A stretch of DNA of 64,000 nt from Balaenoptera acutorostrata. Lineage: Eukaryota > Chordata > Mammalia > Artiodactyla > Balaenopteridae. The notes beneath the pieces were generated by a model. It made no database searches. It was given only the letters and a program-made list of their open reading frames with translations, and was not told the origin of the DNA. A program made the translations under genes and the position numbers. Every line of letters begins with the position of its first letter. The first letter of the stretch is position 1. This document shows positions 1 to 13,885 of this stretch, piece after piece. Location of the stretch: assembly GCF_949987535.1 (NCBI RefSeq), contig NC_080072.1, forward strand, positions 55,434,356 through 55,498,355. The letters are read 5' to 3'.

Positions 1-63
1 CTCAAACCCATGTCCCCTGCATTGGCAGGCAGATTCTCAACCACTGCGCCACCAGGGAAGCCC
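1..63 (-). repeat. CHR-type SINE, head only (cut by window edge)
   Basis: The first 63 bases are the reverse complement of the tRNA-derived head of the cetacean SINE ('...ccactgcgccaccaggga'). The body and A-rich tail lie upstream of the window. Confidence 0.9.
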
Positions 64-2435
64 TGGGTTGGTTTTTTGTTTTTGTTTTGTCAATTCTTTG
101 GGATTTTCTACATAGACAATCATATCATCTGTAAACAAAGATGACTTCATTTATTTCTTTCCCAGTATACATAGCTTTTATTTCCTTTTCTTGCCTTATT
201 TCATAGCTAGCACTTTCAGTACATGTTTAAGAGAGTGGTGAAAGGGGACATCCTGTGTTGTTCTCCAACATAGGGAGAAAGCGTCTGGTTTTTCACCATT
301 AAGTATTTTGGCAAATATTAGTAGGTTTCTTGGCAAGTATTCTTTACCAAACTGATGAAGTTCTTCTTTATTTCTAGTTGAATGTCACATGCTTTTTCAG
401 CATCCATTGATACGGTTATATGGTTTTTTTTTTTCTTTAGCCTGGTTGATGTGAAATCCATTAATTGATTATTGAAAGTTAAACCTGTCTTGCATACCTG
501 GAATATAGTTCATATATATATATATATGTATAGGCCTATTCAGATTGTCAGTTTCTCCTAGTGTGAGTTTTGGTAGATTGTCTTTCAAGGAATTGATCCA
601 TTTCATCTAAGTTACCAAATTTATGGGCATAGAGTTGTTTATAGTATTTTTAATTATTCTTTTAATGTCCATGAGATCAGTTGTGATGGCTCCTCTTTCA
701 TTCTTCATATTAGTAATTTCTGACTTTTCTTGGTTAGCCTGGCTAGAATTTTATCAATCTTACTGACCTTTTCAAAAACACAGCTTTTGGTTTTGTTTAC
801 TTTGTGATTTTCTCCATTTAATTTATTCTGTTTGGAGTTCACTAACTTCTTGAATCTGTAGATTTATTTCTTTTGCCTAATTTGGGAAGTTTTTAGCCAT
901 TATTTACTACAGGTCCTTTTCATTCCTGCCCACTTTCTCCTTTCCTCCTGGTACTTGATGATACAAGTGCTAGATCTTTTGGTATCATTCCACAGATTTC
1001 TGAAGCTCTGTTCATTTTTATCTCTATTGTTTAAATTGGGTAGTTTCTATTGTTTTATCTTCCAGATTAAAGATTCTTTTCTCTGTTTCCTACATTCTGC
1101 TGTTGAGCTCATTCATTGAGTTTTTTATTTCAGTTCTTTAGGTCTTCACTTTCTTTATTGAGATTTTCTGGGGTTTTTTTGTCAAGATGTTCTATTTTTT
1201 GTTTCAAGCATGTTCTTAATTTCTTTTTTTAAATTAATGTTTATTGGAGTATGGTTGATTTACAATGTTGTTTTAGTTTCTACTGTACAGCAAAGTGAAT
1301 CAGTTATACATTTACATATACATATATCCACTCTTTTTTAGATTATATTCCCATATAGGTTCTTAATTTCTATTGAAGCATTTTTGTGAGGGCTACTCTC
1401 AGATCATTGTCAGATAACTGTAACATGTCTGTTTGTCTCAAGTGTTGGCATCTATTGATTATCCTTTTTTATTTACTTTGACATCTTCCTGGTTCTTGGT
1501 CTGATGAGTGATTTTTGATTGAAACTTGTACATTTGGGGTATTATGTTACGAGTCTCTGGATCTTATTTAAACCTTCTATCTTACCTGGCTTCCTCTGAC
1601 ACCTCTGGTAGTGGAAGGAAGAGGCACCATCTCATTACTGCCAGGTTGGGGTGGAAGTCCAAGTTCCCCAAGAAGCTTCCATTGACACTTATGTGGCAGA
1701 GGAGTGTTTGTGTGTGAGTGTAAGAGGGCTTGTTAGTGCTGACTAGGAATGGGAGTTCCAGCTGCCCACATAGGGAGTAAGGTGGTCTCAATAGCACTGC
1801 ATAGTAGTGAAAGTTCTGACTCTCTACTTGGCCTCCTCTGATATTACCCAGCAGGAAGGGAGAAGGTTATCTTGTTACAGCTGTAGTGAGGCTGCAGGCT
1901 CCCCCTGTGGTATCCACTGACATTATAGGGGACTTGGTTATTTACTGTCTGGAAGGGATGAAAGCACCAGGTCTCTACTTGACTTTCTCCAAAATCTGTG
2001 GAATATTAGAGCACCTATGTTCAGCTTAGTAAGGATGGAAATCTACTTTTTGTTTCTATGGATTTGCTTATTTCGGTAATTTCATATAAATGGAATCTGT
2101 GGCCTTTTAAAACTGGCTTTTTTTTTTAGTTAGCATAATGTTTTCAAGATTCATCCATGTTGTAGCATATATCGGTACTTCATTTCTTGTTATTGCCAAA
2201 TAATATTCCATTGTATATATACCACATTTTATTTATCTGTTCATCAGATGGTGGACATTTGGATTGATTTCATTGTTCGGCTATTATGAATAATGCTGCT
2301 ATGAACATTCATATTCACATTTTTGTATGGGCATGTTTTTTATTCTATTGGGTATATACATATGTCTAGAAGTGGAATTGCTGGGTCCTAAGGTAATTCT
2401 GTGTTTAACATTTTGAGAACTCCATTTCTTTTTTA
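64..2435 (-). repeat. Old L1 LINE fragments, antisense
   Basis: Between the SINE and the first UVRAG exon the intron is mostly antisense L1. Bases 64-1224 match old mammalian L1 ORF2 read in reverse; 1372-2000 is a divergent L1M-like continuation; 2040-2435 is the familiar antisense L1 3' region ('attccattgtatatatacca', 'ggaattgctgggtc'). All frames are broken. Subfamily naming needs RepeatMasker. From 2436 to 2740 I recognise nothing beyond AT-rich intron. Confidence 0.75.
1225..1358 (-). repeat. 5'-truncated L1 3' end with 13-bp TSD
   Basis: A 134-bp antisense L1 3' end ('tattggagtatggttgattt ...') inserted into the older L1. It is bounded by the direct repeat 'gttcttaatttct' at 1212-1224 and 1359-1371. 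It lacks everything but the extreme 3' end, typical of abortive L1 reverse transcription. Confidence 0.8.
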
Positions 2436-2740
2436 TTATTAATTTGTATCTTATTTTACTGTGGTGTTAGGAAAGAGGCCTGATATATTTTATAGTGTAT
2501 TTTAGGTTCTTAGAACTGTTCCCAGATTTTAGATTTTATTTCTACTCTGTTCTTTGCTTACATCTGTATTCTTTCCATTAAAATGACAGGTGCTGATAAT
2601 TAAGTTACTCAAGAGATCTGTAAGTTACATGAGTATTAAAGTGCTTTAAACCAATCACATTTTGAAACACTGTGAGTGCTCAGTTATTCATAGGCATAAC
2701 TTTTATATTCATAAATTTACCTGTGCTTTTAATTATTTAG

Positions 2741-5050
<2,310 letters not shown>

Positions 5051-5286
5051 TGGTATTGATTTTATTATATGTGCAAAGAAATGTTCCCCGGAAGTTTCAT
5101 AGACAAATTAGCAGTTCTAATGTTAGGGTAATGGCCCTGCAGCTGCAGCTCTCACAGTGATTGATGATTTATTTATTTATTTATATATTATAAGCTAATT
5201 ATATTTACAATTAAATTCAATTATACTATAATTAAATTGATTCTATTCTAATTATTTTATGACATAAGATAAGAAAATTACAGAAA
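5051..5286. other. AT-rich intron, nothing recognised
   Basis: Very AT-rich sequence with short (attt)n runs around 5165-5190. I see no gene, and no repeat family I can name. Confidence 0.5.
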
Positions 5287-6323
5287 GTTTTTTAAACAGC
5301 TTTATTGAGATTTAATTCATATACCATGCAGTTCATTTTAAAGTGTATAATTCATTCTTTTTTGGTTTATTTATAGGGTTATACAATGATCACAGTCTAA
5401 TTGTCCCTCCTAAAAGAAAATTCATACCCATTAAACAGTTGTTCCAAATTTCCCCTTTCATAAATCCTAAGCAACCACTGATTCATTTTCTGTCTCTATA
5501 AATTTGTCTTTTCTGGACAATTTATGTAAATGGAATCATGCAATATGTGGTCTTTTGTGACCAACATTTTTCATTTAATGTAACGTTTCAAGGTTCATTC
5601 ATGTTGTAGCATGTGTCATTACTTTTTTTTTTAAATAAAATTCAATTACATGGATATACTACGTTTTATTTATCCATTCATCAGTTGATGAAAATTTGGA
5701 TTGTTTCCAGTTTTTGCCTATTATGAGTAATGCTTCTATGAACATTCATATATAAGTTTTTGTAAGGAAGTATGTTTTTATTTCTCTTGAATACGCCTGA
5801 GGGTAGAATTGCTAGATCATGTGATAACTGTTTAACTTTTTGAGCAATTGCCAGCTGTTTTTCACAGCAACTGTACTATTTTACTTTCCCACCAGCAATA
5901 TATGAGGGTCCTAGTTTCTCAGTGTCCTCACCAATACATGTTATTTTCTCTCTTTATTATTGTAGCCTTCCTAATGAGTGTGAAGTGGTATCTCATGGTA
6001 GTTTTTTTTTTTTTAAATATTTATTTATTTATTTATTTATTTTGGCTGCATCAGGTCTTAGTTGTGGCACGCGGGCTTCTCTCTAGTTGTGGCTCACAGG
6101 CTCAGTAGTTGTGGCGCGTGGGGTCTAGAGTGTGCAGGCTTAGTTGCCCCTTGACACATGGGATCTTAGTTCCACAATCAGGGATTGAACCCGTGTCCCC
6201 TGCATTGGAAGGTGGATTCTTAACCACTGGACCACCAGGGAAGTCCCTTGCATGGTAGTTTTGAATCACATTTCCCTAATGGCTAATGTGCTTATTACAG
6301 TTGATTTTTGTATAATAATTTTA
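5287..6323 (-). repeat. L1 3' end, antisense, interrupted by a SINE
   Basis: Starts with 'agctttattgagatttaatt', then the classic antisense L1 3' sequence ('tggaatcatgcaatatg', 'gttcattcatgttgtagcat'). It is split by the SINE at 6006-6250 and resumes to the Tigger1 border at 6323. Confidence 0.75.
6006..6250 (-). repeat. CHR-type SINE, shorter variant
   Basis: Reverse-oriented SINE of about 245 bp with (attt)n tail and head 'ggaccaccagggaagtccc'. TSD 'catggtagtttt' at 5994-6005 and 6251-6262. The body lacks the 'gcgcgtctggagcctgtgct' block of the CHR-2 copies, so it belongs to another subfamily. Confidence 0.88.
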
Positions 6324-8676
6324 CAGGCATACCTAATTTTATTGCACTTCACTTTATTGCACTTTGCAGATAATTGCTTTTTTTTTTTTTTTAAACTGAA
6401 GGTTTGTGACACTCCTGTGTTAAGCAAGTTTATTGGTACCATTATTACAATAGCTTTGGCTCACTTCATGTCTCTATGTTACATTTTGGTAATTCTTGCA
6501 ATACTTCAAACTTTTATATTATTATTGTATTTGTTATGGTGATCTGTGATCAGTGATCTTTGATGTACAATTGTACTTGTTTTGGGGCACCACGAATCAT
6601 GCCCAATAAGACAACGAACTTAATCGATAAACGTTATGTGCGTTCTGACTGTTGCAGTAACTAGCCATTCCCCTGTCTCTCTCCCTCCTCTGGGGCCTCC
6701 CTATTCCCTGAGCCACAATAATTTCAAAATTAGGTTAGTTAATAACCCTACAGTGATCTCTAAGTGTTCAAGTGAAAGGAAGTGTCATACGTCTCTCACT
6801 TTAAATCAAAAGGTACAAATGATTAAGCTTAGTGAGGAAAACATTTTGAAAGCCAAGATAGGCTGAAAGCTAGGCTCTTGAGCCAAGCAGCCAAGTTGTG
6901 AATGCAAAGAAAAGTTCCTGAAGGAAATTAAAAGTGCTACTCCATTGAGTACATGGATGATAAAAAAGTGAAATAGCTGTATTGCTGATATGGAGAAAGT
7001 TTTTGAGGTCTGGATAGAAGATCAAATCAGCCACAACATTCCCTTAAGCCAAAGCCTAATCCAGAGCAAGGCCCTAACTCTCTTCAATTCTGTGAAGGCT
7101 GAGAGAGGTGAAGAAGCTGCAGAAGAAAAGTTTGAAGCTAACAGAGACTAGTCCATGAGGTTTAAGGGAAGAGGCGTTCTCAATAATATAGAAGTGCAAG
7201 GTGAAGCAGCAGGTGCTGATGTAGAAGTTGCAGCAGGTTATCTAGAAGATCTAGCTAGATAATGAAGGAAGGTGGTTACACTAAACAACAGAGTTGCAGT
7301 GAAGACAAAACAGCCATATACTGGAAGAAGATGCCATCTAAGATGTTCATAGCTAAAGAAGAGAAGTCAGTGCCTGCGTTCAAAGCTTCAAAGGACAGGC
7401 TGACTCTCTTGTTAGGGGCTAATGCAGCTGGTGACTTTAAGTCGAAGCCAGTGCTCATTTACCATTCTCAAAATCCTAGGACCCTTAAGAATTATGCTAA
7501 ATGTACTCTGCCTGTGGAAAAAGAAAGCCTGGATAGCAGCACACACCTCTGTTTACAGCATAGCTTACTGAATTTTTTTTTTTAATTTATTAATTTTTGG
7601 TTGTGTTGGGTCTTCGTTTCTGTGCGAGGTCTTTCTCTAGTTGCGGCAAGTGGGGGCCACTCTTCATCGCGGTGCGCGGGCCTCTCACTATCGCGGCCTC
7701 TCTTGTTGCGGAGCACAGGCTCCAGACGCGCAGGCTCAGTAATTGTGGCTCACGGGCCCAGTTGCTCCGTGGCATGTGGGATCTTCCCAGACCAGGGCTC
7801 GAACCCGTGTCCCCTGCATTAGCAGGCAGATTCTCAACCACTGCGCCACCAGGGAAGCCCTACCGAATATTTTATGCTCACTGTTGAGACCTACGGCTTA
7901 GGAGAAAAGATTTCTTTCAAAATATCACTGCTCATTGATAGTGTACCTGGTCACCCAAGAGCTCTGCAGATGTGGTGGAAATAGTAAGAGAACTAGAATT
8001 AGAAGTGGAGCCTGAAGATGTGATTGAAATGCTACAAGCTCATGGTAAACTTAAACGGATAAGGAGTTACTTCTTACAGATAAGCAAAGAAAGCTTGAGA
8101 TGGAAACTACTCCTGGTGAAGATGCTGTGAAGATTGTTGAAACAACAAAGGATTAAGAATATTAAATAAACTTAGTTGATAAAGCAGCAGGGTTTGAGAT
8201 AAGATTGACTCCAGTTTTGAAAGGAGTTCTACTGTGGGTAAAATGCTAACAAACAGCAAGCACTGCATGCTGCAGAGAAATTGTGAAAGGAAGAGTCAAT
8301 CTATGTGGCAGACTTTGTTGCTGTCTTGTTTTAAGAAGTTGGCCATAGCCACTCCAACCTTCAGCACCCACCACCTTGATCAATTAGCAGTCATCAACAT
8401 CAAGGCAAGACCCTCTACCAGCAAAAAGATTATGACTCTCCAAAGGCTCAGATGATGGTTAACTTTTTTTTAGTAACGAAGTATATTTTCATTAAGGTAT
8501 GCGCCTTGTTTTTTTAGACATAGTGCTATTACACACTTAATAGACTACAGAATAGTGCAAACGTAACTTTTATGTGTACTAGAAAACCAAAAAAATCATG
8601 TGACTTGCTTTATTACAATATTTGCTTTATTGTGGTGGTCTGGAACCAGACCTGTGATATCTACGAGTTATGTGTG
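6324..8676 (+). mobile_element. Tigger1 DNA transposon (pogo/Tc1-mariner), decayed
   Basis: Begins with the Tigger1 terminal inverted repeat 'caggcatacctaattttatt' after a TA, and ends with its divergent reverse complement ('ctacgagttatgtgtg') before another TA, fitting the TA target duplication of the family. Inside is a decayed transposase: DNA-binding N-terminus near 6755-7000 (SKCSSERKCHTSLTLNQK), DDE-domain remains near 7262-7560 ([19 protein letters not shown]), and C-terminal remains near 7960-8455. Multiple stops and indels mean no function. A SINE interrupts it at 7577-7860, and around 7965 several hundred bases of the catalytic region are missing ('gagctctgcagatgtgg'). Confidence 0.92.
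7577..7860 (-). repeat. CHR-2-type SINE inside Tigger1
   Basis: Reverse-oriented, full length with T-rich tail at 7570-7590. Inserted in the transposase remnant; flanks 'tactgaattttt' and 'taccgaatatttt' look like a slightly diverged TSD derived from Tigger1 sequence. The insertion therefore post-dates Tigger1. Confidence 0.9.
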
Positions 8677-8678
8677 TA

Positions 8679-9200
8679 TATCCAAGGAACTTATTAATTC
8701 TGATTGTTGTTAGATTCTTTTGAATTTTATGTGTACAGTCAGTTCACCTGCAAATAATGGCATTTTAATTTATTTCCTAATATTAGTGCCTTAAGGGACT
8801 TCCCTGGCAGTCCAGTGGTTAAGACTCCACACTTCCACTGCAGAGGGGCGGGTTCAATTCCTGGTCGGGGAATGAAGATCCCACATGCTACACAGCCAAA
8901 AAAAAAAAAGAGAGAAAAATTAATGCCTTAAATTTTTTTTTCTTGCCTGATTGCACTGTCTAGTACATCCATTATAATATTAAATAGAAGAGGTGACAGT
9001 GGATATCTTTGTCTCATTTCTAGTCTCAGGAAGCTTTCAGTGTTTCACCGTTAAGTATGGTGTTTTATTATAAGCTTTTTTGTGGTTTTTATTTTGTGGT
9101 TTACATTTTTAACATCATTTCCTCATTTTGTCATTTTGTGTTGCTATTTTTTAATGAATTTTTAAGAGTTCAGTATGTGAGCATTCATTTCTTTGTCTTT
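8679..9200 (-). repeat. Old L1 fragment, antisense
   Basis: Antisense L1 ORF2-region similarity ('ttgattgttgttagattctt'-like text near 8700, 'gacagtggatatctttgtct' near 8995), interrupted by the short SINE at 8795-8918. No coding capacity. Confidence 0.6.
8795..8918 (+). repeat. CHR-1-type short SINE
   Basis: About 124 bp: 'gggacttccctggcagtcca' head, 'ggttcaattcctggtcgggg' box-B region, 'cacagcc' then A-tail. TSD 'attagtgccttaa' (8782-8794) versus 'attaatgccttaa' (8919-8931), one mismatch. Confidence 0.9.
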
Positions 9201-10900
9201 TTATCTTTCTAAAAATCTATTCACTTGAGGTATAATTTATATACAATAATATTAATCAATTTAATAAGTTTAACTAATGTATTCAGACAAGTAACTGCCA
9301 CCATGGTGAATGAAAGACATTTCCATCACACTAAAAATTTCCCCTTTCCTCTTTGTAGTCAATTCATTCCCCTCCCTTTTGACCACTGGCAACTACTGAT
9401 CTGCTTTCTGACATCATTTGCCTTTTAAAGAATTTTATATAAATGGAATCATATAATATATACTCTTTATATTTGGCTCTTTTTCACTTAGCATAATGAT
9501 TTTGGGATTTATCCATGTGGTTGCATGTGTCAGGAATGAATTTCTTTTTATTGTTGAGTAGTATTCCACTGTGTGTTTGTGGAATACACACACACAATTT
9601 GTTTATACATTTATCTATATACTAGATTTGTTTCCTGTCTTGAGTTATTATGAACAAAGTTGCTGTAAATATTTGAGTAGAAGCCCTTGTGTGGGCATAT
9701 TCTCTTGGTTAAATAACTAGGGGTGGGGGCTTCCTTGGTGGCGCAGTGGTTGAGAATCTGCCTGCTAATGCAGGGGACATGGGTTTGAGCCCTGGTCTGG
9801 GAAGATCCCACATGCCGCGGAGCAACTAGGCCCATGAGCCACAGCTACTGAGCCTGCGCGTCTGGAGCCTGTGCTCCGCAACAAGAGAGGCCGCGATAGT
9901 GAAGAGGCCCGCACACCGTGATGAAGAGTGGCCCCCGCTTGCCGCAACTAGAGGAAGCCCTCGCACAGAAACGAAGACCCAACACAGCCAAAAATAAAAA
10001 ATATAAAAATAAATAAATAAATAAAAGATTACTATAAAAAATCCATTAAAAAAAATAACTAGGGGTGGGCTTGCTGAATGTATATAGTAAGAGTGTGTTT
10101 AACTTTGTAAAACTGTTAGGCTGTTTGGCATTCCCACTAGCAATGCATGAGAGTTCCATTTACTTCATATCCAAACATTTTTCATTTTAGCCATCCTAGT
10201 AGATGTATGGTTGTTTCTCATTGTAGTTTTAATTTGTATTTCTCTGGTAACGAATGAGGTTGAACATGTTTTCCTGTGCTTATCTGTTATCTGTATCTTT
10301 TCTCTGGTGAAATGTTTAGATCTTTTTTGGCTACTTTTTAAAATTTTTTCCCTTTGGGAGTGTTCGAGAATATCTTTTTATTGATGTCTAAGAGTTCTTT
10401 ATATACTCTAGATACATGTCATTTATCAGATACATGTTTTACATATTTTTCTCCTTAATAATGTCTTTTGAGTTTATTCATCATTTCTTTTTAGATAAAC
10501 TTTGTCTTGTAGAAATCTTTGCTTAACTCAAGGACACTTAAGATTTTCTCCTGTTTTCTTCCAGAATTTTTATCATTTTAGTTATTAGATTTATGTCTGT
10601 CATTTATTTGGGGTTAACTTTTGTGTATGGTGTGAAGAGAAGAGTCTCCTGAACACTGCTGGGACTCTGATTTGTCTACCCGCTCTGCATTGTGGCCTAG
10701 AAACAGTCCCCACCCAGTAAGCTGGAGGAGTATAGGGCTCACCTTGTTTGTTTCCCTTTTCTCAGAAACCACTGTCCTGGGCTGCCTATTATCCAGTGTC
10801 TGAAACTGTTGTCGTGTATAATTTTGTATGATTTTTTAGTTGTTTACAGTGGGAGGGTAAATCTGATGTATGTTATTCCATCATTCAGAAATAAAAGTCT
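9201..10900 (-). repeat. L1 3' region, antisense, interrupted by a SINE
   Basis: Long antisense L1 tract with 3' motifs ('cataatgattttgggattta', 'ttgagtagtattccactgtg', 'ggtgaaatgtttagatc') and, near 10750-10870, an L1M-type untranslated segment ('cactgtcctgggctgcctat'). The SINE at 9728-10052 splits it. Confidence 0.7.
9728..10052 (+). repeat. CHR-2-type SINE, long A-rich tail, perfect TSD
   Basis: Full-length SINE with head, body and an A-rich tail of roughly 80 bp. TSD 'aaataactaggggtggg' (17 bp) at 9711-9727 and 10053-10069 is perfect. Confidence 0.94.
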
Positions 10901-11074
10901 TTTTCCTGTGCTTTCTCACCTCTGTGCTTGTTATGAGAATATGCTTTTCCCATCTCTACTTGGTTCAGTTATTTTCCTTCTTCAAAGACATACTTAAATA
11001 TGAGCTCTCTTTCGAGGCTTTTTTCTCCCTCATCCAGAGATTTCTTTCTCCTCCTGTGACCCCATAGTATTTTT

Positions 11075-11580
11075 TAAAAAATATTTTATTGGGCTTCCCT
11101 GGTGGCACAGTGGTTGAGAGTCTGCCTGCCAATGCAGGGGACACGGGTTCGAGCCCTGGTTCTGGGAAGATCCCACATGCCGCGGAGCAACTAGGCCCGT
11201 GAGCCACAGCTACTGAGCCTGCGCGTCTGGAGCCTGTGCTCCGCCCCAAAAGAGGCCGCAACAGTGAGAGGCCCGCGCACCGCGATGAAGAGTGGCCCCC
11301 GCTCACCGCAACTAGAGGAAGCCCTCGCATAGAAAACGAAGACCCAACACAGTCAAAAATAAATAAACAAATAAATTTAAAAATATATATTTATTTTATT
11401 TATTTATTTATGCATACTTTGCCGGGTCTTAGTTGCGTCACATGGGATCTTTAGTTGTGGCATGCAGACTCGTAGTTGTGGCATGCATGTGGGATCTAGT
11501 TCCCCAATCAGGGATCGAACCCAGGCCCCCTGCATTGGGAGTGCAGAGTCTTACCCACTGGACCACCAGGAAAGTCCCCC
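11075..11580 (-). repeat. CHR-type SINE (host) in two pieces around a younger SINE
   Basis: A reverse-oriented short SINE (11395-11580, head 'ggaccaccaggaaagtcccc') whose A-rich tail was split by a second SINE. Outer TSD 'cccatagtattttt' at 11061-11074 and 11581-11594 is perfect, so the whole 11075-11580 block sits between one target duplication. Confidence 0.88.
11092..11380 (+). repeat. CHR-2-type SINE (guest) inserted in the tail of another SINE
   Basis: Full-length forward SINE starting 'gggcttccctggtggcacag'. AT-rich flanks 'aaaaatattttatt' and 'aaaaatatatatttatttt' look like its own TSD, drawn from the tail of the older reverse SINE. Confidence 0.9.
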
Positions 11581-11740
11581 CCCATAGTATTTTTGATGTT
11601 GCTTATTTTACTAATTAGTTGGTTTGGACTTTGAGGGCAGAAACTTTACATTTTTATGTTAGTATCCTTCGTAGTGCCCAGCGTAGTGCCTTACGTGGCA
11701 CCCAGAGAGCATGAGCACAGAGTGAGGCTCTGAGGGGCTC

Positions 11741-12049
11741 TCTTCTAGGTAATGTGCATTACATATAGTGCATGAATCTTTTATCCTTAGTTCATCTGCA
11801 ATGCATCCTTTTTTGGCTACCTGTTTGTTTTCAGTGTATTTCAGACAGCTGAGATTGATAGATAAATGACATGTAATGGCAAACAGAAAATCAGTTGTGT
11901 TGGGAGTGTATTTGGAATGTGAATAAAGTAGGCCATAGTTAACAAGTTTTAAATTTTTATACTGTATGAAATACAGGTTAGACTCAAAGAATAATTTTAC
12001 TTCATTTCAGTAATTTTAGAAAAATATAGTTTAAATTTAAAGGGATAGG
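11741..12049. other. Intron, nothing recognised
   Basis: About 300 bp of intron with no gene and no repeat family that I can name. Confidence 0.5.
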
Positions 12050-12180
12050 TTTTGATTCAGAGTGCTTTGATGCATGCCTGGCTTCATTATTTGCCAGCTG
12101 TGTAACCTTGTCCAGTTACTTGGCTTCATCTCTAAGATAAAGTTAATAATAGTACTTATGACTATGTTGATATCCTGCTG
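12050..12180 (+). repeat. MIR SINE fossil
   Basis: Core MIR text in sense orientation: 'gccagctgtgtaaccttgtc', 'cagttacttggcttcatctc', then 'taataatagtactta'. Confidence 0.8.
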
Positions 12181-12359
12181 AGTTTTAACAGGCTCCTAAG
12201 TTCTGCTCATGTTGCTGGTCTGTGGAGCACACTTTGTATAGCAAGGATGTGTATGATGATCAGATGAGTTGTAAAATTGAAATGATCTTATAAAAATAGG
12301 AACAAAATGCTTTCTGTCTTATTCCTATATCACACCTTGTTGAATTTCTGTACTGTTTA

Positions 12360-12690
12360 AAACAAAGTCCTTCCTGACTGAAGATGGCCTCCTATGATCC
12401 ACCTCAATCTGAATGCTTTAGCCATACTCACGTTCTTTTAGAACTTTTAGAAACTTAAATTTGCTTTAGTCTGTCTCACTTGCATTTAGGCCTCTGTTAA
12501 TTGGCGCTTTCTCCAGGAAATCTTCACTGGCTCTCTTCCCTTATGTGTGTTTCCATAGCACCTGTGCTTTTCCATTATAGCACTGTAATTGTTAGTTTGT
12601 TTCTTCCTCTAGACTGTAACATCCCTGAGGGTTGGGATAGTGCCTGGGGCATAGTAAGCATTCAATAAATATTTGTTGAAGGAATGAATC
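12360..12690 (+). repeat. L2 LINE 3' end fossil
   Basis: Sense L2 3' region ending 'gtgcctggggcatagtaagc' then 'attcaataaatatttgttga' and 'aggaatgaatc', the usual L2 terminus. Confidence 0.85.
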
Positions 12691-13239
12691 ATAGTCTAAT
12701 GTTACGGGCATCACTGCTAAAGGACAAAGACTTCTGTATCTTCTAGCTTAGTATTCATTTGGGAAAACTGATAGTCTCATGAGAAATACTGTAGAAAAAG
12801 TGTATATTCTTTGGCAGTGATTGTCAGAACTATCCGTGTTCCAATACAGATTGCATATTAACGTTTATACCTGAGAGTCTGGGATAATGCCATTTAAAAT
12901 CCTGACATATTATGAGCAAAGTCCATTTCCATAGAGTCTCTGTTAGAATGACTCCAAATAAATAGATAGCTGTTGTGTACATATAAGATCTATTTTAAGA
13001 GGTCTCATCTTCTGTGAAAAGACACATTTCTTTGGTGCTTTGGAAGTACCATCAACTTTTATAATACTCAGATTGCCTGCTACCTGTAGCATGTATGCCT
13101 ACATACCTTTTTCAAGACCATAAGTTTTTAAAATGAAAACACTATAGGATTTTAGAGGGATTAGGGACTTTTGCCTTCTTCTAATAAGAGAAGCAAAAAT
13201 AATAATAGCTACAGTATTTCAGTTACCATACTTATAGGT
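12691..13239. other. Intron, nothing recognised
   Basis: About 550 bp with no open frame of note, no splice-flanked coding similarity, and no repeat I can name. Confidence 0.5.
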
Positions 13240-13420
13240 ATGATATGAGTTATTTAATTACCACAGTAACTTTATTAGGTGTAGGTACTATTATTATTTA
13301 CATTTACGGTTGAGGAAACTCTAGGTCACAGTCAGAGACAGTAAATACCTTACTGAAGTTCACACAACTAATGACAGGTGATGTGGTTAAAATCTTTCTA
13401 TTGATTCCAAAACTCAATCA
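13240..13420 (-). repeat. MIR SINE fossil
   Basis: Antisense MIR: 'tattattatttacatttacg', 'gaggaaactctaggtcacag', 'gttcacacaactaatgacag'. Confidence 0.8.
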
Positions 13421-13639
13421 CAATATGATACCACCTTTTTATCAGTAGTGTGATGTGTAAAGTCCATGGAATGTATATTATTCTGGCATATGGTAAAAAG
13501 ATAGGGAGATAATAGTTCTTCAGTTGTGTTCCCAGTTGTGTTTTTCCCTCTTATACTGATAGAGGGAAGTCCCAAGAAGTCTATCACCAGCCTTGAAACA
13601 GGTGAACTTCTAAACAGTGACTTCTATCCCATTTAAAAG

Positions 13640-13885
13640 ACTGAGGTATAATAATAATTGCTCATATTTGTAGAATGCTTATTAGTGCCAGGCAGTGTCA
13701 TGTGTTTTCTATTCTTCATCTCATTTTGTTCTTACTAATTGTCCTATGAATTAAAGGTATTGTTATTATCTCCCTAGTAATAAAGATATCATATATTATT
13801 ATCCAATTTATAGATGAGGAAACTGAGTTTCAGAGGCCCAAAGCCCCATAGCAAGTTATGACAGAGCCTGTGTTCAAAGTTACTG
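13640..13885 (-). repeat. MIR SINE fossil
   Basis: Antisense MIR, long copy: 'agtgccaggcagtgtcatgt', then 'atagatgaggaaactgag' and 'cagagcctgtgttcaaa'. Confidence 0.85.

Larger units (their letters stand above)
10901..11740 (+). repeat. L2-like LINE fossil hosting nested SINEs
   Basis: 10901-11060 and 11595-11700 read as sense L2 3'-region sequence ('tttgagggcagaaactttac', 'gtagtgcccagcgtagtgcc'), separated by the SINE pair. Ancient and diverged; assignment is by pattern only. Confidence 0.5.

Noticed and set aside
9728..10052. SINE head considered as a tRNA gene
   Set aside because: It has box-A- and box-B-like motifs but no cloverleaf-forming tRNA body, and ends in SINE-specific sequence and an A-rich tail.
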